Origin: Bog-1198 sp963727045
Lineage (GTDB): Bacteria; Pseudomonadota; Gammaproteobacteria; Steroidobacterales; Steroidobacteraceae
Direction of reading: 5' to 3'
DNA: 64,000 bases
Assembly (NCBI GenBank): GCA_963727045.1
Contig: CAVSES010000002.1
Coordinates: 310,001 to 374,000 of the forward strand
Positions 24,438-33,566 of the stretch are shown piece by piece. A program made the position numbers and the translations under genes. Position 1 is the first letter of the stretch; each line of letters opens with the position of its first letter. Under the pieces are notes generated by a model, which saw nothing but the letters and a program-made list of their open reading frames with translations, was not told the origin of the DNA and searched no databases.

Positions 24438-25705
24438 TCTCGGATCTGCCCGCTGCCCCGCACGACATATTTGTAGCTCGTGAGCTGCGCGACGCCGACG
24501 GGTCCGCGGGCGTGAAACTTGTCCGTGCTGATGCCGATTTCAGCGCCCATGCCGAATTCGCCGCCGTCGGCAAATTGCGTCGATGCATTGAGCAGCACGA
24601 TGGCGCTGTCGACCCTCGCCAGGAATCGCTCGGCGGCGGCCGCATCCTCGGTCACGATGCATTCAGTATGGTGCGAGCCGTAGCGGCGGATGTGCTCGAT
24701 GGCCGCATCCAGGTCCTCGACGACGCGCACGGCGATGATGGCGTCGAGATACTCCGCGTACCAGTCTTCCTCGATGGCGGCTTTCACGCGCGCATCGGCG
24801 CGCGCGCTCGGCGGGTCGCCGCGGACTTCACACCCCGCATCGAACAGTGCCTTGATCAGGGGCGCAAGATGCGTCGGCGCACAGCCGCGATCCACCAACA
24901 ACGTTTCCGCGGATCCGCAGATTCCGGTGCGCCGCATCTTGGCGTTCACGACGATGTGTTTGGCCATTTCAAGATCCGCGCCGCGGTCGACGTACACGTG
25001 GCAGACCCCTTCGAGGTGCCCTATGACCGGCACGCGCGCCTCCCTCCGTACTCGCGCAATCAGATTCTTGCCGCCGCGAGGCACGATCAAATCGATGGTG
25101 TCGGTCATGTCGGCCAGCATGTGGCCGACGGCGGACCGGTCGGCGGTGGGAACCAATTGAACGCAGGCTCGCGGCAGGCCGGCGGCTTCGAGCCCCGACA
25201 CCAGGCACTCGTGGATCGCCGCGCTCGACCTCAAGCTCTCCGAACCGCCCCGCAGGATCACGGCGTTGCTCGATTTCAGGCACAACGCGCCGGCGTCCGC
25301 AGTGACGTTGGGGCGGCTCTCGTAGATGATGCCGATCACGCCCAGGGGCACGCACACGCGTTGAATTCGCAGACCATTCGGGCGCGTCCATTCGGCCAGA
25401 AGCGCGCCGATCGGATCGGGAAGGCGCTCGATGTCCTCGAGTCCCCGCGCCATGGCGTCGATCCGGTGGTCATCCAGGCGCAGGCGGTCGAGAAACGCGG
25501 GCGAAATATTCTGAACGCCGGCGTCGCGCATGTCGGCATCATTGGCCGCCAGGATCTCGCGGCGCCGTGTTCGCAGCGCCGCCGCCGCCGCCTTCAACGC
25601 GCGATTCTTCTGATCGGTCGAAGCGAGCGCCAGTGCAAGCGAGGCGGATCGCGCCTCCCGCCCCATGCCCTGCATGAGCTCCGCCACCCCCTGAGGCTGG
25701 TTCAT
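24434..25705 (-). CDS. proA: Glutamate-5-semialdehyde dehydrogenase (gamma-glutamyl phosphate reductase)
   Basis: The second enzyme of proline synthesis, reducing gamma-glutamyl phosphate with NADPH. The 423-residue protein has the aldehyde-dehydrogenase-like fold with VPLGVIGIIYESRPNVTADA, ILRGGSESLRSSAAIH, MTDTIDLIVPRGGKNLI and KMRRTGICGSAETLLVD, where the catalytic Cys sits in GICGS. Length is normal. Its start overlaps the proB stop by four bases, so proBA is coupled. Confidence 0.96.
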   Translation of the reverse strand: MNQPQGVAELMQGMGREARSASLALALASTDQKNRALKAAAAALRTRRREILAANDADMRDAGVQNISPAFLDRLRLDDHRIDAMARGLEDIERLPDPIGALLAEWTRPNGLRIQRVCVPLGVIGIIYESRPNVTADAGALCLKSSNAVILRGGSESLRSSAAIHECLVSGLEAAGLPRACVQLVPTADRSAVGHMLADMTDTIDLIVPRGGKNLIARVRREARVPVIGHLEGVCHVYVDRGADLEMAKHIVVNAKMRRTGICGSAETLLVDRGCAPTHLAPLIKALFDAGCEVRGDPPSARADARVKAAIEEDWYAEYLDAIIAVRVVEDLDAAIEHIRRYGSHHTECIVTEDAAAAERFLARVDSAIVLLNASTQFADGGEFGMGAEIGISTDKFHARGPVGVAQLTSYKYVVRGSGQIRD

Positions 25706-26865
25706 ATCGAGCCGGTCACATGCGCTCGTATCAGCACCAGGTCATCACGATGCACGATTTCGTCGCGGCCCCGGTACCCCAGCACTTTCTCGATATCAGC
25801 GGATTTGCGGCCGATGATCCGCGCAGCATCGCCGTCCGAATAGGCGCAAATGCCGCGAGCCACCTCCGAGCCATCCGGACCGATGATGCTCACGGTGTCG
25901 CCGCGGTCGAATCGACCCACCGCGCGGGTTACGCCCGCCGGCAGCAAACTCTTGCCGCCCATCAGGGCGCGCACCGCACCGTCGTCGACGACGATCGCGC
26001 CCGCCGGCCTCAAGGTGCCGGCAATCCACTGCTTGCGGGTCGCGAGCGGGGTCGAGGAGGGCACGAACCAGGTGCATCGCGCACCGTCCTCAATTCGCTG
26101 CAGCGGATGCTGCACGGCTCCCTTGGCGATGCACAAATGGCACCCCGCCCCCACCGCGATCTTGGCGGCGGCAATTTTGGTCTGCATGCCGCCCGATCCC
26201 ATGTCGCTGCCGGCTCCGCCCGCCATGGCCTCGATGGCGGGGGTGATCTCGAGCACGCGGCCGATAAACTCCGCATCGGGGTCCACTGCCGGGTTGGCCG
26301 TGTACAAACCGTCGATGTCGGACAGCAGAATCAGGCAGTCCGCACCGACCATTTGCGCCACGCGCGCTGCCAGTCGATCGTTGTCCCCGTAGCGGATCTC
26401 GGCTGTCGCCACGGTGTCATTTTCGTTGATCACCGGGACCGCTCCGAGAGACAGAAGTGTGTTCAAGGTGCCGCGCGCATTCAGGTATCGGCGCCGCTGT
26501 TCCGTATCGCCCAGCGTCAACAAAATCTGCGCGACCGTCACGTCGTGCGCCTCCAGCAGTTCCTTGTAGGCATGCGCCAGGCGAATTTGTCCCACGGCCG
26601 CCGCCGCCTGGCTCTCCTCCAGTTTGAGCTTGCCGGCGCTCAATCCCAGGTGCCGGCGGCCCAGAGCGATCGCACCGGAGGACACCAGGATGATTTCCTG
26701 GCCGCGCTTTCGCAGGGCGGCGACGTCCGCGGCAAAGCTTTCGAGCCAGATGCGATTCAGCCGGCCCTTTTCAGCGTCCACCAACAATGCCGAGCCGACT
26801 TTCACGACCACGCGCTTTGCTTCGGTCAAGCGACGGGCGATGAGTTTGCGGTCCGCAATTGTCAT
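25702..26865 (-). CDS. proB: Glutamate 5-kinase with PUA domain
   Basis: Phosphorylates glutamate to start proline synthesis. It begins with the amino-acid-kinase strand RVVVKVGSALLVD; later blocks are LVSSGAIALGRRHLGL, ENDTVATAEIRYGDNDRLAA, LLSDIDGLYTANP and GGMQTKIAAAKIAVGAGCHL. A C-terminal PUA domain (about residues 270-385) ends with ADIEKVLGYRGRDEIVHRDD. I chose the ATG at 26865, which has GGGA at good spacing; an in-frame ATG at 26883 would add six residues. It is a feedback-regulated enzyme in other bacteria. Confidence 0.95.
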   Translation of the reverse strand: MTIADRKLIARRLTEAKRVVVKVGSALLVDAEKGRLNRIWLESFAADVAALRKRGQEIILVSSGAIALGRRHLGLSAGKLKLEESQAAAAVGQIRLAHAYKELLEAHDVTVAQILLTLGDTEQRRRYLNARGTLNTLLSLGAVPVINENDTVATAEIRYGDNDRLAARVAQMVGADCLILLSDIDGLYTANPAVDPDAEFIGRVLEITPAIEAMAGGAGSDMGSGGMQTKIAAAKIAVGAGCHLCIAKGAVQHPLQRIEDGARCTWFVPSSTPLATRKQWIAGTLRPAGAIVVDDGAVRALMGGKSLLPAGVTRAVGRFDRGDTVSIIGPDGSEVARGICAYSDGDAARIIGRKSADIEKVLGYRGRDEIVHRDDLVLIRAHVTGSI

Positions 26866-26954
26866 AGATCCCAATATTGCCATTTACTTGGGCAAGCGGC
26901 CTCCCCTAATATCCGACTGGCCGCCAGCAAGAGCCGCGTAAGTAAGGGTGAACC

Positions 26955-27284
26955 GTGGGTAGAGAGTACGAACCGACCGTCGGGCAGTGGTACGAGGACT
27001 TGGAAAACGAGGAAACTTTCCAGGTCCTCAAAGTGGACGAGGATCGAGAAATCGTTGAGATTCAACACCTCGACGGGGATATTGAAGAATTCGACGTCGA
27101 CGGCTGGGCGGAACTCGACCTAGAGCTCACCGATGAGCCCGAGGGCTGGTCGGGCTCCAAGGCCGAGAAGGACGCGGAGGAGGACGAAGACGACGACGAT
27201 GACTGGGATGATGACGATGACGACGATGACGATGACGATGACGACGACGATCTGGACGACGAAGAGGATCGCGAGGAATACTAG
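26955..27284 (+). CDS. DUF6763-like acidic protein with poly-Asp tail
   Basis: A 109-residue soluble protein from a GTG start. Residues 1-65 form a compact domain, YEPTVGQWYEDLENEETFQV, DREIVEIQHLDGDIEEFDVD and GWAELDLEL, of a gammaproteobacterial family I know as DUF6763, function unknown. The remaining ~40 residues are almost purely Asp/Glu, encoded by a GAY trinucleotide run from about 27180 to 27255. Such a tail gives a very low isoelectric point and could bind cations or mimic DNA. Length variation by slippage is expected. Confidence 0.65.
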   Translation: MGREYEPTVGQWYEDLENEETFQVLKVDEDREIVEIQHLDGDIEEFDVDGWAELDLELTDEPEGWSGSKAEKDAEEDEDDDDDWDDDDDDDDDDDDDDDLDDEEDREEY

Positions 27285-27301
27285 CGACCGGTCTCATCGA
27301 T

Positions 27302-28309
27302 TCAGAGGGGCTCCAACCAACCGTGGCGGTCGGGCGTTTCCCCCTGCTGAACCGCTACCAACTGCCCTCGTAACGCGCGCGTCAAAGGCCCCACCTGGCC
27401 GTCCGCCACTCGATGCTCGTTGCCGCGGTAAATGAGGGTTCCCACCCCCGCCAGCACCGCGGCGGTGCCCGATAGCGCCGCTTCCCCGGATTTGACCCAC
27501 TCGAGCATTTCTTTGACGTCGAAGGCGCGCTCCGACACCTTGTAGCCCAGATCGCGCGCGAGCGTGAGCAGGGAATCGCGAGTGACGCCGTGCAGGAAGG
27601 TGGAATCGAGGCTGCGGGTCAAGAGTTCGCCCTCGCGGATCAACACGAAGTTCGCGGCGCCCGTCTCCTGCACCTGTCCGCCCGGACAGAACAGCACCTG
27701 ATCTACCTGGTATTTGGCGCGCGCACGAAGCGTGGGCCCCAAGGCGGCGGCATAGTTTCCGCCCGTCTTGACCATGCCCATTTGCGCTGCTGAGCGCGTG
27801 TTCTCGTCATCCACCAGAATGCGCAGCGGCTTCATGCCCCCCGCAAAATAATCCCACACCGGGCTCGCGAGCACGATCAAGCAGGCTTCCGAGGCGGGCG
27901 TCGCGGCCGCGCCGATGTTCGCCGTCGTGCCAAAAAGGATGGGCCGCAGGTACAGGGCTCCCGGGGCTTCCGGCACCGCGTCGCGGCAGCGTTTGATCAC
28001 CGCGCGCACCATGTCGGCGAGCTGTGCCGCATCCGGCTCCGGCAGCACCAATTGCCGCGCGCTCTGCAGCATGCGTTGAATGTGCCGGTCCATGCGAAAG
28101 ATGTGCACCGAGCCGTCCGCGCGGCGGAAGGCCTTGAATCCTTCGAAGCAGGTGCTGGCGTAATGCAGCACATGCGCCGCCGGACTGAGTTCGATCGGCG
28201 CGACCGGCTTGATCTCGCTCGGATTCCAGCGGCCGTCCTTGTACGTCGCCACGGCCATATGGGAGGTCAACACGGTCCCGAATGCGGGTCGATGCGGTTG
28301 CGAGGTCAT
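27302..28309 (-). CDS. ilvE: Branched-chain amino acid aminotransferase
   Basis: A 335-residue class IV aminotransferase that interconverts Val/Leu/Ile and their 2-oxo acids. Motifs are HYASTCFEGFKAFRRADGSV, RMDRHIQRML, the PLP lysine in MGMVKTGGNYAAALGP, and QETGAANFVLIREGEL, with TFLHGVTRDSLLTLARD near the end. Its start overlaps the bkdB stop, placing it last in the bkd operon and so in catabolism rather than synthesis. Confidence 0.94.
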   Translation of the reverse strand: MTSQPHRPAFGTVLTSHMAVATYKDGRWNPSEIKPVAPIELSPAAHVLHYASTCFEGFKAFRRADGSVHIFRMDRHIQRMLQSARQLVLPEPDAAQLADMVRAVIKRCRDAVPEAPGALYLRPILFGTTANIGAAATPASEACLIVLASPVWDYFAGGMKPLRILVDDENTRSAAQMGMVKTGGNYAAALGPTLRARAKYQVDQVLFCPGGQVQETGAANFVLIREGELLTRSLDSTFLHGVTRDSLLTLARDLGYKVSERAFDVKEMLEWVKSGEAALSGTAAVLAGVGTLIYRGNEHRVADGQVGPLTRALRGQLVAVQQGETPDRHGWLEPL

Positions 28310-29571
28310 TTGGAATTCACCTTGGGTATGAAAATCGTCGCGGGATGCTCGAGCAGCTCTTTCAGAGCTTGAATCATTGCCGCCGCATCATAACCGTCCA
28401 CGAAGCGATGATCGAATGAGGAGGATAAGTTCATGATTCTGCGCACCGAGACGGCTCCCTGGTGGACGACGGGACGCTCGACGGCCTTGTTGAGCCCGAT
28501 GATCGCAACTTCCGGCGCATTGATGATCGGCGTCGAGGCGATGCCCCCGAGCTTGCCCAGACTGGTCACCGTGATGGTGGAGCCGATGAGCTCGTCGCGG
28601 GTCGCCTTGCCGGTGCGCGCACGCTCGGCGAGGCGCCGGATCTCGCCTGCAACTTCCCAGAGCCCCCGGGCCTCCGCATTGCGCACCACCGGTACCTTGA
28701 GACCATCCGGTGTCTGCGTCGCGATGCCGACGTGCACGGCGCGGTGGCGGATGAGCACACCGCGCGCGGCATCATAAAGCACGTTGCATTGCGGAAACGA
28801 TTCGAGCACGCGCGTGAGAGCCATGACCACCAGTGGCAGATACGTCAGGCTCGCGGCGGCGGCCGGCGGCGATGTATTCAGGTGTTGCCGCAGCGACTCC
28901 AGTTCGGTCACATCGACTTCCTCGACGTACGCAAAATGGGGAATATTGCGCTTCGCCTCACTCATGCGCTCCGCGATCAAGCGGCGCACGCCGATCACTT
29001 TGATCTCCGTCGTTTCCTCGGCTGCGTCACCGCCTGCCGCCGGTGCGCCGGCCCATGCCGCGCTAGCCCGGGCAACGGCAGGGGCACCCGCTCCCGCGGC
29101 ACCGGCCTGCCCAAGATCAGCGCGAAGAATTCGCCCGCCGGGACCGGATCCTGACACCTTGGACAAATCGATGCCGGCCTCCCGCGCCCGACGCCGATTC
29201 GCCGGGGAAGTCATCACACGGCCGGATCGCGCCGGCACAGCGGCTGGCGGCGGTGCAACCGCTGCCGGCGCAGCGGCACGCAGTGGCGCCGCGGCGGGCA
29301 ATGACTTCTCAGAGGAAGGTGCTGCCGCCTCACCGACCTCGAACACAATCAGCGGGGAGCCGACAGCGACCTTGTCGCCCGGTGCACCGTTGATCGACAG
29401 AACACGGCCGCTCACCGGCGCAGGCACTTCCACGGCCGCCTTGTCGGTCATGACCTCGACGATGAGTTGATCTTCGGTCACGGAGTCGCCCGGCTTGGTA
29501 TGCCACGCGACAATCTCTGCATCAACGGTGCCCTCGCCCAAGTCCGGCATCTTGAATACGTACTCGCTCAT
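28306..29571 (-). CDS. bkdB: Branched-chain 2-oxoacid dehydrogenase E2 (dihydrolipoyl acyltransferase)
   Basis: The core of the complex, moving the acyl group from E1 to CoA. The 421-residue protein has one lipoyl domain (residues 1-75, lipoylated Lys in VMTDKAAVEV), a Pro/Ala-rich linker, a peripheral-subunit-binding domain (SPANRRRAREAGIDLSKVSG and GPGGRILRADL), a second linker, and the catalytic acyltransferase domain with SSSFDHRFVDGYDAA at the C-terminus. Start and stop overlap both neighbours. The start is ATG 29571. Confidence 0.95.
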   Translation of the reverse strand: MSEYVFKMPDLGEGTVDAEIVAWHTKPGDSVTEDQLIVEVMTDKAAVEVPAPVSGRVLSINGAPGDKVAVGSPLIVFEVGEAAAPSSEKSLPAAAPLRAAAPAAVAPPPAAVPARSGRVMTSPANRRRAREAGIDLSKVSGSGPGGRILRADLGQAGAAGAGAPAVARASAAWAGAPAAGGDAAEETTEIKVIGVRRLIAERMSEAKRNIPHFAYVEEVDVTELESLRQHLNTSPPAAAASLTYLPLVVMALTRVLESFPQCNVLYDAARGVLIRHRAVHVGIATQTPDGLKVPVVRNAEARGLWEVAGEIRRLAERARTGKATRDELIGSTITVTSLGKLGGIASTPIINAPEVAIIGLNKAVERPVVHQGAVSVRRIMNLSSSFDHRFVDGYDAAAMIQALKELLEHPATIFIPKVNSK

Positions 29572-30584
29572 GAGGGCTCCATGACGGCATTGAGGGCCAT
29601 CGTGACTCGGGTCTGGCCCGGAAAGTATTCCCACTCGAACGCATGGGGGTAAGGGGTATCCCAACCGGTGACGCGCTGTATCGGCGCCTCCAGGTCCCAG
29701 AAACATTCCTCTTGGACGACCGACAGTACCTCGGCGCCGAATCCCGAGAAGCGGGTCGCCTCGTGCGCGATGACGCAGCGGCCGGTCTTTCGCACCGAGC
29801 TGCAAATCGTATCGACATCGAGCGGCACCAACGATCGCAAGTCGATGATCTCGGCATCCAGATTCAGCGCGGCCGCAGCCGCGGCCGTCACGTATACCAT
29901 CGTCCCGTAGGTGATGATCGTGACCTGCGCGCCGGTGCGCACGATGTCGGCCTTGCCCAGAGGCACGGTGTAATAGCCCTCGTCCACCTGTCCCTTGGGG
30001 TGCGAGGTCCAGGGAATCGCCGGCTTGTTCGGATCACCGTCGAAGGGCCCGTTATAGAGACGCTTGGGTTCGAAGAATATGACCGGGTCATCGTCCTCGA
30101 TGGAGGTGATGAGAAGGCCCTTGGCGTCGTACGGGTTCGAAGGCATGACCACTTTGATGCCGCTGACGTGGGTAAAAATGCCTTCCGGACTCTGCGAATG
30201 CGTCTGGCCGCCGCGAATGCCGCCGCCGCAGGGCGTACGTATCGTGACCGGCGCGAAGAACTCCCCAGCGCTGCGATATCGGATGCGGGCCAATTCACTG
30301 CAAATCTGGTCGAAACCCGGATAGATGTAGTCCGCGAATTGAATTTCGGCGACCGGCCGCAAACCATTGACGCTCATGCCGATGGCCGTCGCGATGATGC
30401 CCCCCTCGGCAATGGGCGTGTCGAGGACGCGATGATCGCCGTACTTGCGTTGCAGACCCTCGGTGGCGCGAAACACACCGCCGAAATACCCGATGTCCTC
30501 GCCCATGAGCACCACCGACGGATCCTGCTTGAGCATGATGTCCATGGCGGAATTCAAGGCCTGAATCATGTTCATGTTGGCCAT
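29568..30584 (-). CDS. bkdA2: Branched-chain 2-oxoacid dehydrogenase E1 beta subunit
   Basis: Forms the thiamine-diphosphate-dependent decarboxylase with E1 alpha. The 338-residue protein has the transketolase-type pyrimidine domain (VVLMGEDIGYFGGVFRATEG, DTPIAEGGIIATAIGMSVNG, EIQFADYIYPGFDQI) and the C-terminal domain (IIDLRSLVPLDVDTI, VIAHEATRFSGFGAEVLS). Length is normal. It lies three bases after the E1 alpha stop. Confidence 0.95.
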   Translation of the reverse strand: MANMNMIQALNSAMDIMLKQDPSVVLMGEDIGYFGGVFRATEGLQRKYGDHRVLDTPIAEGGIIATAIGMSVNGLRPVAEIQFADYIYPGFDQICSELARIRYRSAGEFFAPVTIRTPCGGGIRGGQTHSQSPEGIFTHVSGIKVVMPSNPYDAKGLLITSIEDDDPVIFFEPKRLYNGPFDGDPNKPAIPWTSHPKGQVDEGYYTVPLGKADIVRTGAQVTIITYGTMVYVTAAAAAALNLDAEIIDLRSLVPLDVDTICSSVRKTGRCVIAHEATRFSGFGAEVLSVVQEECFWDLEAPIQRVTGWDTPYPHAFEWEYFPGQTRVTMALNAVMEPS

Positions 30585-30587
30585 GGC

Positions 30588-31823
30588 TCAGGTCCTTTCC
30601 CTGCGCATCAAGGCCCGCTGCTTCTGCAAGTGTTCGGGCATTTCCTTGAACACATCCTCGAACATCAAATCGGCGTTGAGTCGTGGTCCCTCGCTCATCG
30701 TGCCGAAGCTGGTCGCCTCCTTCCAGCTCGATGCCACCAGGGCCTCGAGTTCCACGGTCAACGCCTGATGCCGCGACTCCGACCACTCGCCGAGGCTGAT
30801 CAAATGGTGCTTGAGGCGGATGATCGGATCGCCCAGCGGCCAGTGTTCCTGATCATCCTTGGCGCGGTAGCGCGCCGGATCGTCGCTGGTGGAGTGGGCC
30901 GCCGCACGATAGGTCACCAATTCGATCAATGTCGGGCCCGCACCGGTGCGCGCCCTCTCGGCCGCCCACTGCGTCACGGCATAGACCGCGAGAAAGTCGT
31001 TGCCGTCGACGCGAATGCCCGCGATGCCATATCCCGGCCCGCGCGCGGCGAAGGAGCGCTGCTCGCCGCCTGCGTATCCCTGAAATGTCGATATTGCCCA
31101 CTGATTGTTGACGACATTGAGAATGACCGGCGCCTGGTAAACGGAGGCAAACAACAACGCATGATGAAAATCGGCCTCGGCGCTGCTTCCTTCCCCGATC
31201 CAGCTTGCCGCCAGGTGATCCTCGCCTTTGATCGCCGCGGCCATCGCCCAGCCCACCGCCTGCGGGAACTGCGTGGCCAGATTGCCGGAGATGGAAAAGA
31301 TGTTTCCGGCCTTGGAGTGATACATCACGGGCAGCTGTCGCCCCTTGCACATGTCGCGGGTGTTGGACAGCAGCTGGCACATGAGGTCGACGAGCGCGAT
31401 CCCCCGTGCGATCTGCAGGCCCTGATTGCGGTACGAAGGGAACAGCATGTCGCCCGGACGCAGCGCCATGCACTGCGCGACCGACACCGCCTCTTCTCCC
31501 AGGGAGCGGATGTAAAACGAAATCTTGCCGGCGCGCTGATTGCGCTGCATTCGATCATCGTACAAGCGCGTCAACAGCATGTGGCGCAGACCGATCTGCA
31601 AATCGGCCGGATCCAAATGCGGATGCCAGGGTCCTACTGCATTTCCGGCATCGTCGAGCACGCGCACGAGATCCACCGACAGAGAACTTATATCGCGGGC
31701 GCGCGCGTTGACGTCGGGCCGCGCGACCGAGCCTGCGGGCGACAATTGAACGTAGGAAAAGTCGGGAGCCTCGCCCGGGCGGGCGGGCGCGCTCGGCAAA
31801 TGGAGGCGCGATCGTTTGTTCAT
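30588..31823 (-). CDS. bkdA1: Branched-chain 2-oxoacid dehydrogenase E1 alpha subunit
   Basis: The 411-residue thiamine-diphosphate-binding subunit that decarboxylates 2-oxoisovalerate and related acids. The cofactor motif is GEGSSAEADFHHALLFASVY ending in NVVNNQWAIS; upstream are MLLTRLYDDRMQRNQRAGKI and the phosphorylation-loop-like TYRAAAHSTSDDPARYR. The N-terminal ~60-residue extension is typical of the BkdA1 type rather than pyruvate dehydrogenase. It is the first gene of the operon. A lipoamide dehydrogenase (E3) is not encoded in this window. Confidence 0.95.
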   Translation of the reverse strand: MNKRSRLHLPSAPARPGEAPDFSYVQLSPAGSVARPDVNARARDISSLSVDLVRVLDDAGNAVGPWHPHLDPADLQIGLRHMLLTRLYDDRMQRNQRAGKISFYIRSLGEEAVSVAQCMALRPGDMLFPSYRNQGLQIARGIALVDLMCQLLSNTRDMCKGRQLPVMYHSKAGNIFSISGNLATQFPQAVGWAMAAAIKGEDHLAASWIGEGSSAEADFHHALLFASVYQAPVILNVVNNQWAISTFQGYAGGEQRSFAARGPGYGIAGIRVDGNDFLAVYAVTQWAAERARTGAGPTLIELVTYRAAAHSTSDDPARYRAKDDQEHWPLGDPIIRLKHHLISLGEWSESRHQALTVELEALVASSWKEATSFGTMSEGPRLNADLMFEDVFKEMPEHLQKQRALMRRERT

Positions 31824-31862
31824 CTGCCTAATCTAGTCGCTCCGCCCGCGAGTGTTGCATTC

Positions 31863-31905
31863 ATTCGGTACGCACCCGATAATTCGGTATATTCATTCCG
31901 AAAAT
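31863..31905. promoter_or_regulatory. ATTCGGTA repeats in the bkd-lrp divergent promoter
   Basis: ATTCGGTA occurs at 31863-31870 and 31882-31889, about two helical turns apart (19 bp), followed by the partly inverted ATTCCGAAAAT at 31895-31905. The repeats fill the short gap between bkdA1 and the Lrp-type gene, as expected for cooperative Lrp/AsnC binding. Confidence 0.5.
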
Positions 31906-31914
31906 AGCGTCTAA

Positions 31915-32397
31915 ATGGAAAATTCATCACGTCCGGTCATCGACCGCTTGGATTTGCGCCTGCTCGACATTCTACAGCGCCACGGCTCCCTGTCGGTTGC
32001 CGAGGTGGCAGCGAAAACCCGGCTCTCCACCACGACTTGTTGGCGGCGCATACAGCAGCTCGAACAGAACGGCGTCATCAAGGCGCGCGTCGCGCTGCTG
32101 GACCGCAATGCCCTGGGGTTGGATGTGACCATTTTTGCGCACGTCAAGCTCGCGACGACCGGCCGCGATGCGATTGCAGAATTCGAAGCGGCGATTCGTG
32201 ATCGGGCCGAGGTGCTGGAGTGCTATACGCTCACCGGCGAATGGGATTTTCTGCTGAAGATCGTCACCAAGAACATCAAGGCATATGAAGCGTTCTATCT
32301 CGATTACCTGTCGAGGATCCCCTGTGTGCGGTCGGTGAATTCATCCGTGGCCGTAACCGTGATCAAGGAATCGACCGCTCTGCCGTTGGGGATCTAG
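31915..32397 (+). CDS. Lrp/AsnC-family transcriptional regulator (BkdR-like)
   Basis: A 160-residue regulator. The N-terminal HTH is LDILQRHGSLSVAEVAAKTR and LSTTTCWRRIQQLEQNGVI; the C-terminal RAM ligand-binding domain follows (ECYTLTGEWDFLLKIVTKNI). Lrp-family proteins form octamers that wrap DNA and respond to amino acids. Divergent placement beside a bkd operon matches Pseudomonas BkdR, an activator responding to branched-chain amino acids. That it regulates bkd here is inference from position and the repeats between the genes. Confidence 0.9.
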   Translation: MENSSRPVIDRLDLRLLDILQRHGSLSVAEVAAKTRLSTTTCWRRIQQLEQNGVIKARVALLDRNALGLDVTIFAHVKLATTGRDAIAEFEAAIRDRAEVLECYTLTGEWDFLLKIVTKNIKAYEAFYLDYLSRIPCVRSVNSSVAVTVIKESTALPLGI

Positions 32398-32567
32398 CGC
32401 TGCCGTCCGAGACCTGATCTGGTCCGCACCTCGATTGCGGCCGTTCCGGCAGGCCATCTTATAAAGAGTTCTCGACGTTTCGACGCTTCGTCGCCTGGCG
32501 TCAAAGCACCAAAACTCCACGCGGAAAAAAAACGATACACAGGCCGGCGCGACCGCGAATCGCGGCC

Positions 32568-33494
32568 TCACCGGCGCAACGTGGAGCGCAGCTGGATTCC
32601 GTCGTGTTCGTTGAAGAGCTCGGCGACCCAGTCGACGAACACGCGGACCTTGCTCGACAGGTGCCGGTTTTGCGGATACACCACGTTGAGCGGCGCAGGC
32701 TCGGCGAACCAGTCGCCGAGAAGCAGTTCCAGGGCGCCGCGCTCCATCGACTCTTTGAGCACGAAGGACGGAATCTGCGCGACGCCCAGACCCGCCTCGG
32801 CCGCGGCCAGATAACTGTTCTCGTCATCGAGTGCGATGAGACCGCGCAGCGATGCCTGAATACGATCGCCGTTCTTGGCAAACACCCAATCGAAGAGCCT
32901 GCCGGTGCGCGGTGAGAAATGATTGATGCAGCGGTGGCTCTTCAGCTCGTCGGGATGGTGGGGCTGCCCGAACGCGGCGAGATAGGACGGCGAGGCACAC
33001 GTGCCGAAGTAAAGCTGGCCCACGCGGCGCGCAATCAGGGTCGAATCCGCAAGCTCGCCGCTCCACACCGCGCAGTCGATGCCCTCCTCGATCAGATCCG
33101 CGCGCCGTTCACTGCAGCCAAGCTGCAGTTCGATGTCCGGATATCGGGCGAAGAAGTCCGACAACGCCGGCACGATCACCAACCTCGCCATCAGTGTCGG
33201 CACCTCGACGCGCAATCGTCCCTGAGGACTTGAATTTCGCTGCCCCAAGGATTCCTCGGTCTCGCGGACCTGAGTCAGGATGGCCACGCAATTTGGGTAG
33301 TACGCAACGCCATCCGCCGTTGCGCTCACCCGCCGCGTCGTTCGATTGAGGAGTTTCACGCCGAGGGCTGCTTCCAGTTGCTGGATCAAGGTCGTCGCAG
33401 TGGCCTTGGGAATTTGCAGGCTGTCCGCTGCCCGCGCCAGCCCCCCCGTCTCGACTACGCGAACGAATACTTCCATCGCCTGTAGCTTGTTCAT
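32568..33494 (-). CDS. LysR-family transcriptional regulator
   Basis: A 308-residue regulator from ATG 33494 (a longer start at 33500 is equally possible). The N-terminal HTH reads MEVFVRVVETGGLARAADSL, QIPKATATTLIQQLEAALG, VKLLNRTTRRVSAT. The effector domain includes LRVEVPTLMARLVIVPALSD, FFARYPDIELQLGCSERRAD and GIDCAVWSGELADSTLIARR. This AaeR/DmlR-like subgroup often controls a divergent oxidoreductase. The adjacent divergent gene is thioredoxin, so the target may be local, but the ligand is unknown. Confidence 0.9.
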   Translation of the reverse strand: MNKLQAMEVFVRVVETGGLARAADSLQIPKATATTLIQQLEAALGVKLLNRTTRRVSATADGVAYYPNCVAILTQVRETEESLGQRNSSPQGRLRVEVPTLMARLVIVPALSDFFARYPDIELQLGCSERRADLIEEGIDCAVWSGELADSTLIARRVGQLYFGTCASPSYLAAFGQPHHPDELKSHRCINHFSPRTGRLFDWVFAKNGDRIQASLRGLIALDDENSYLAAAEAGLGVAQIPSFVLKESMERGALELLLGDWFAEPAPLNVVYPQNRHLSSKVRVFVDWVAELFNEHDGIQLRSTLRR

Positions 33495-33502
33495 GACCAT
33501 TG

Positions 33503-33566
33503 TTCGTATTTCTGAATATTCCATTCATATTATCAGCTTTTATTTTGTATTTACGAATAATATAAT
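33503..33566. promoter_or_regulatory. AT-rich divergent promoter of the LysR regulator and trxA
   Basis: An unusually AT-rich stretch (33495-33590) in GC-rich DNA. It has a perfect TATAAT at 33561-33566 facing trxA and an inverted TTCGTA/TACGAA pair at 33503-33508 and 33552-33557 that could be a LysR-type site. No good -35 box is evident. Confidence 0.45.

Noticed and set aside
24374..25843. 489-codon plus-strand frame opposite proA
   Set aside because: Arg/His/Ala-rich shadow of proA with no domain sense; proA is clearly the real gene.
29643..31907. 754-codon plus-strand frame opposite bkdA1/bkdA2
   Set aside because: Antisense shadow; both E1 subunits are fully supported on the minus strand.
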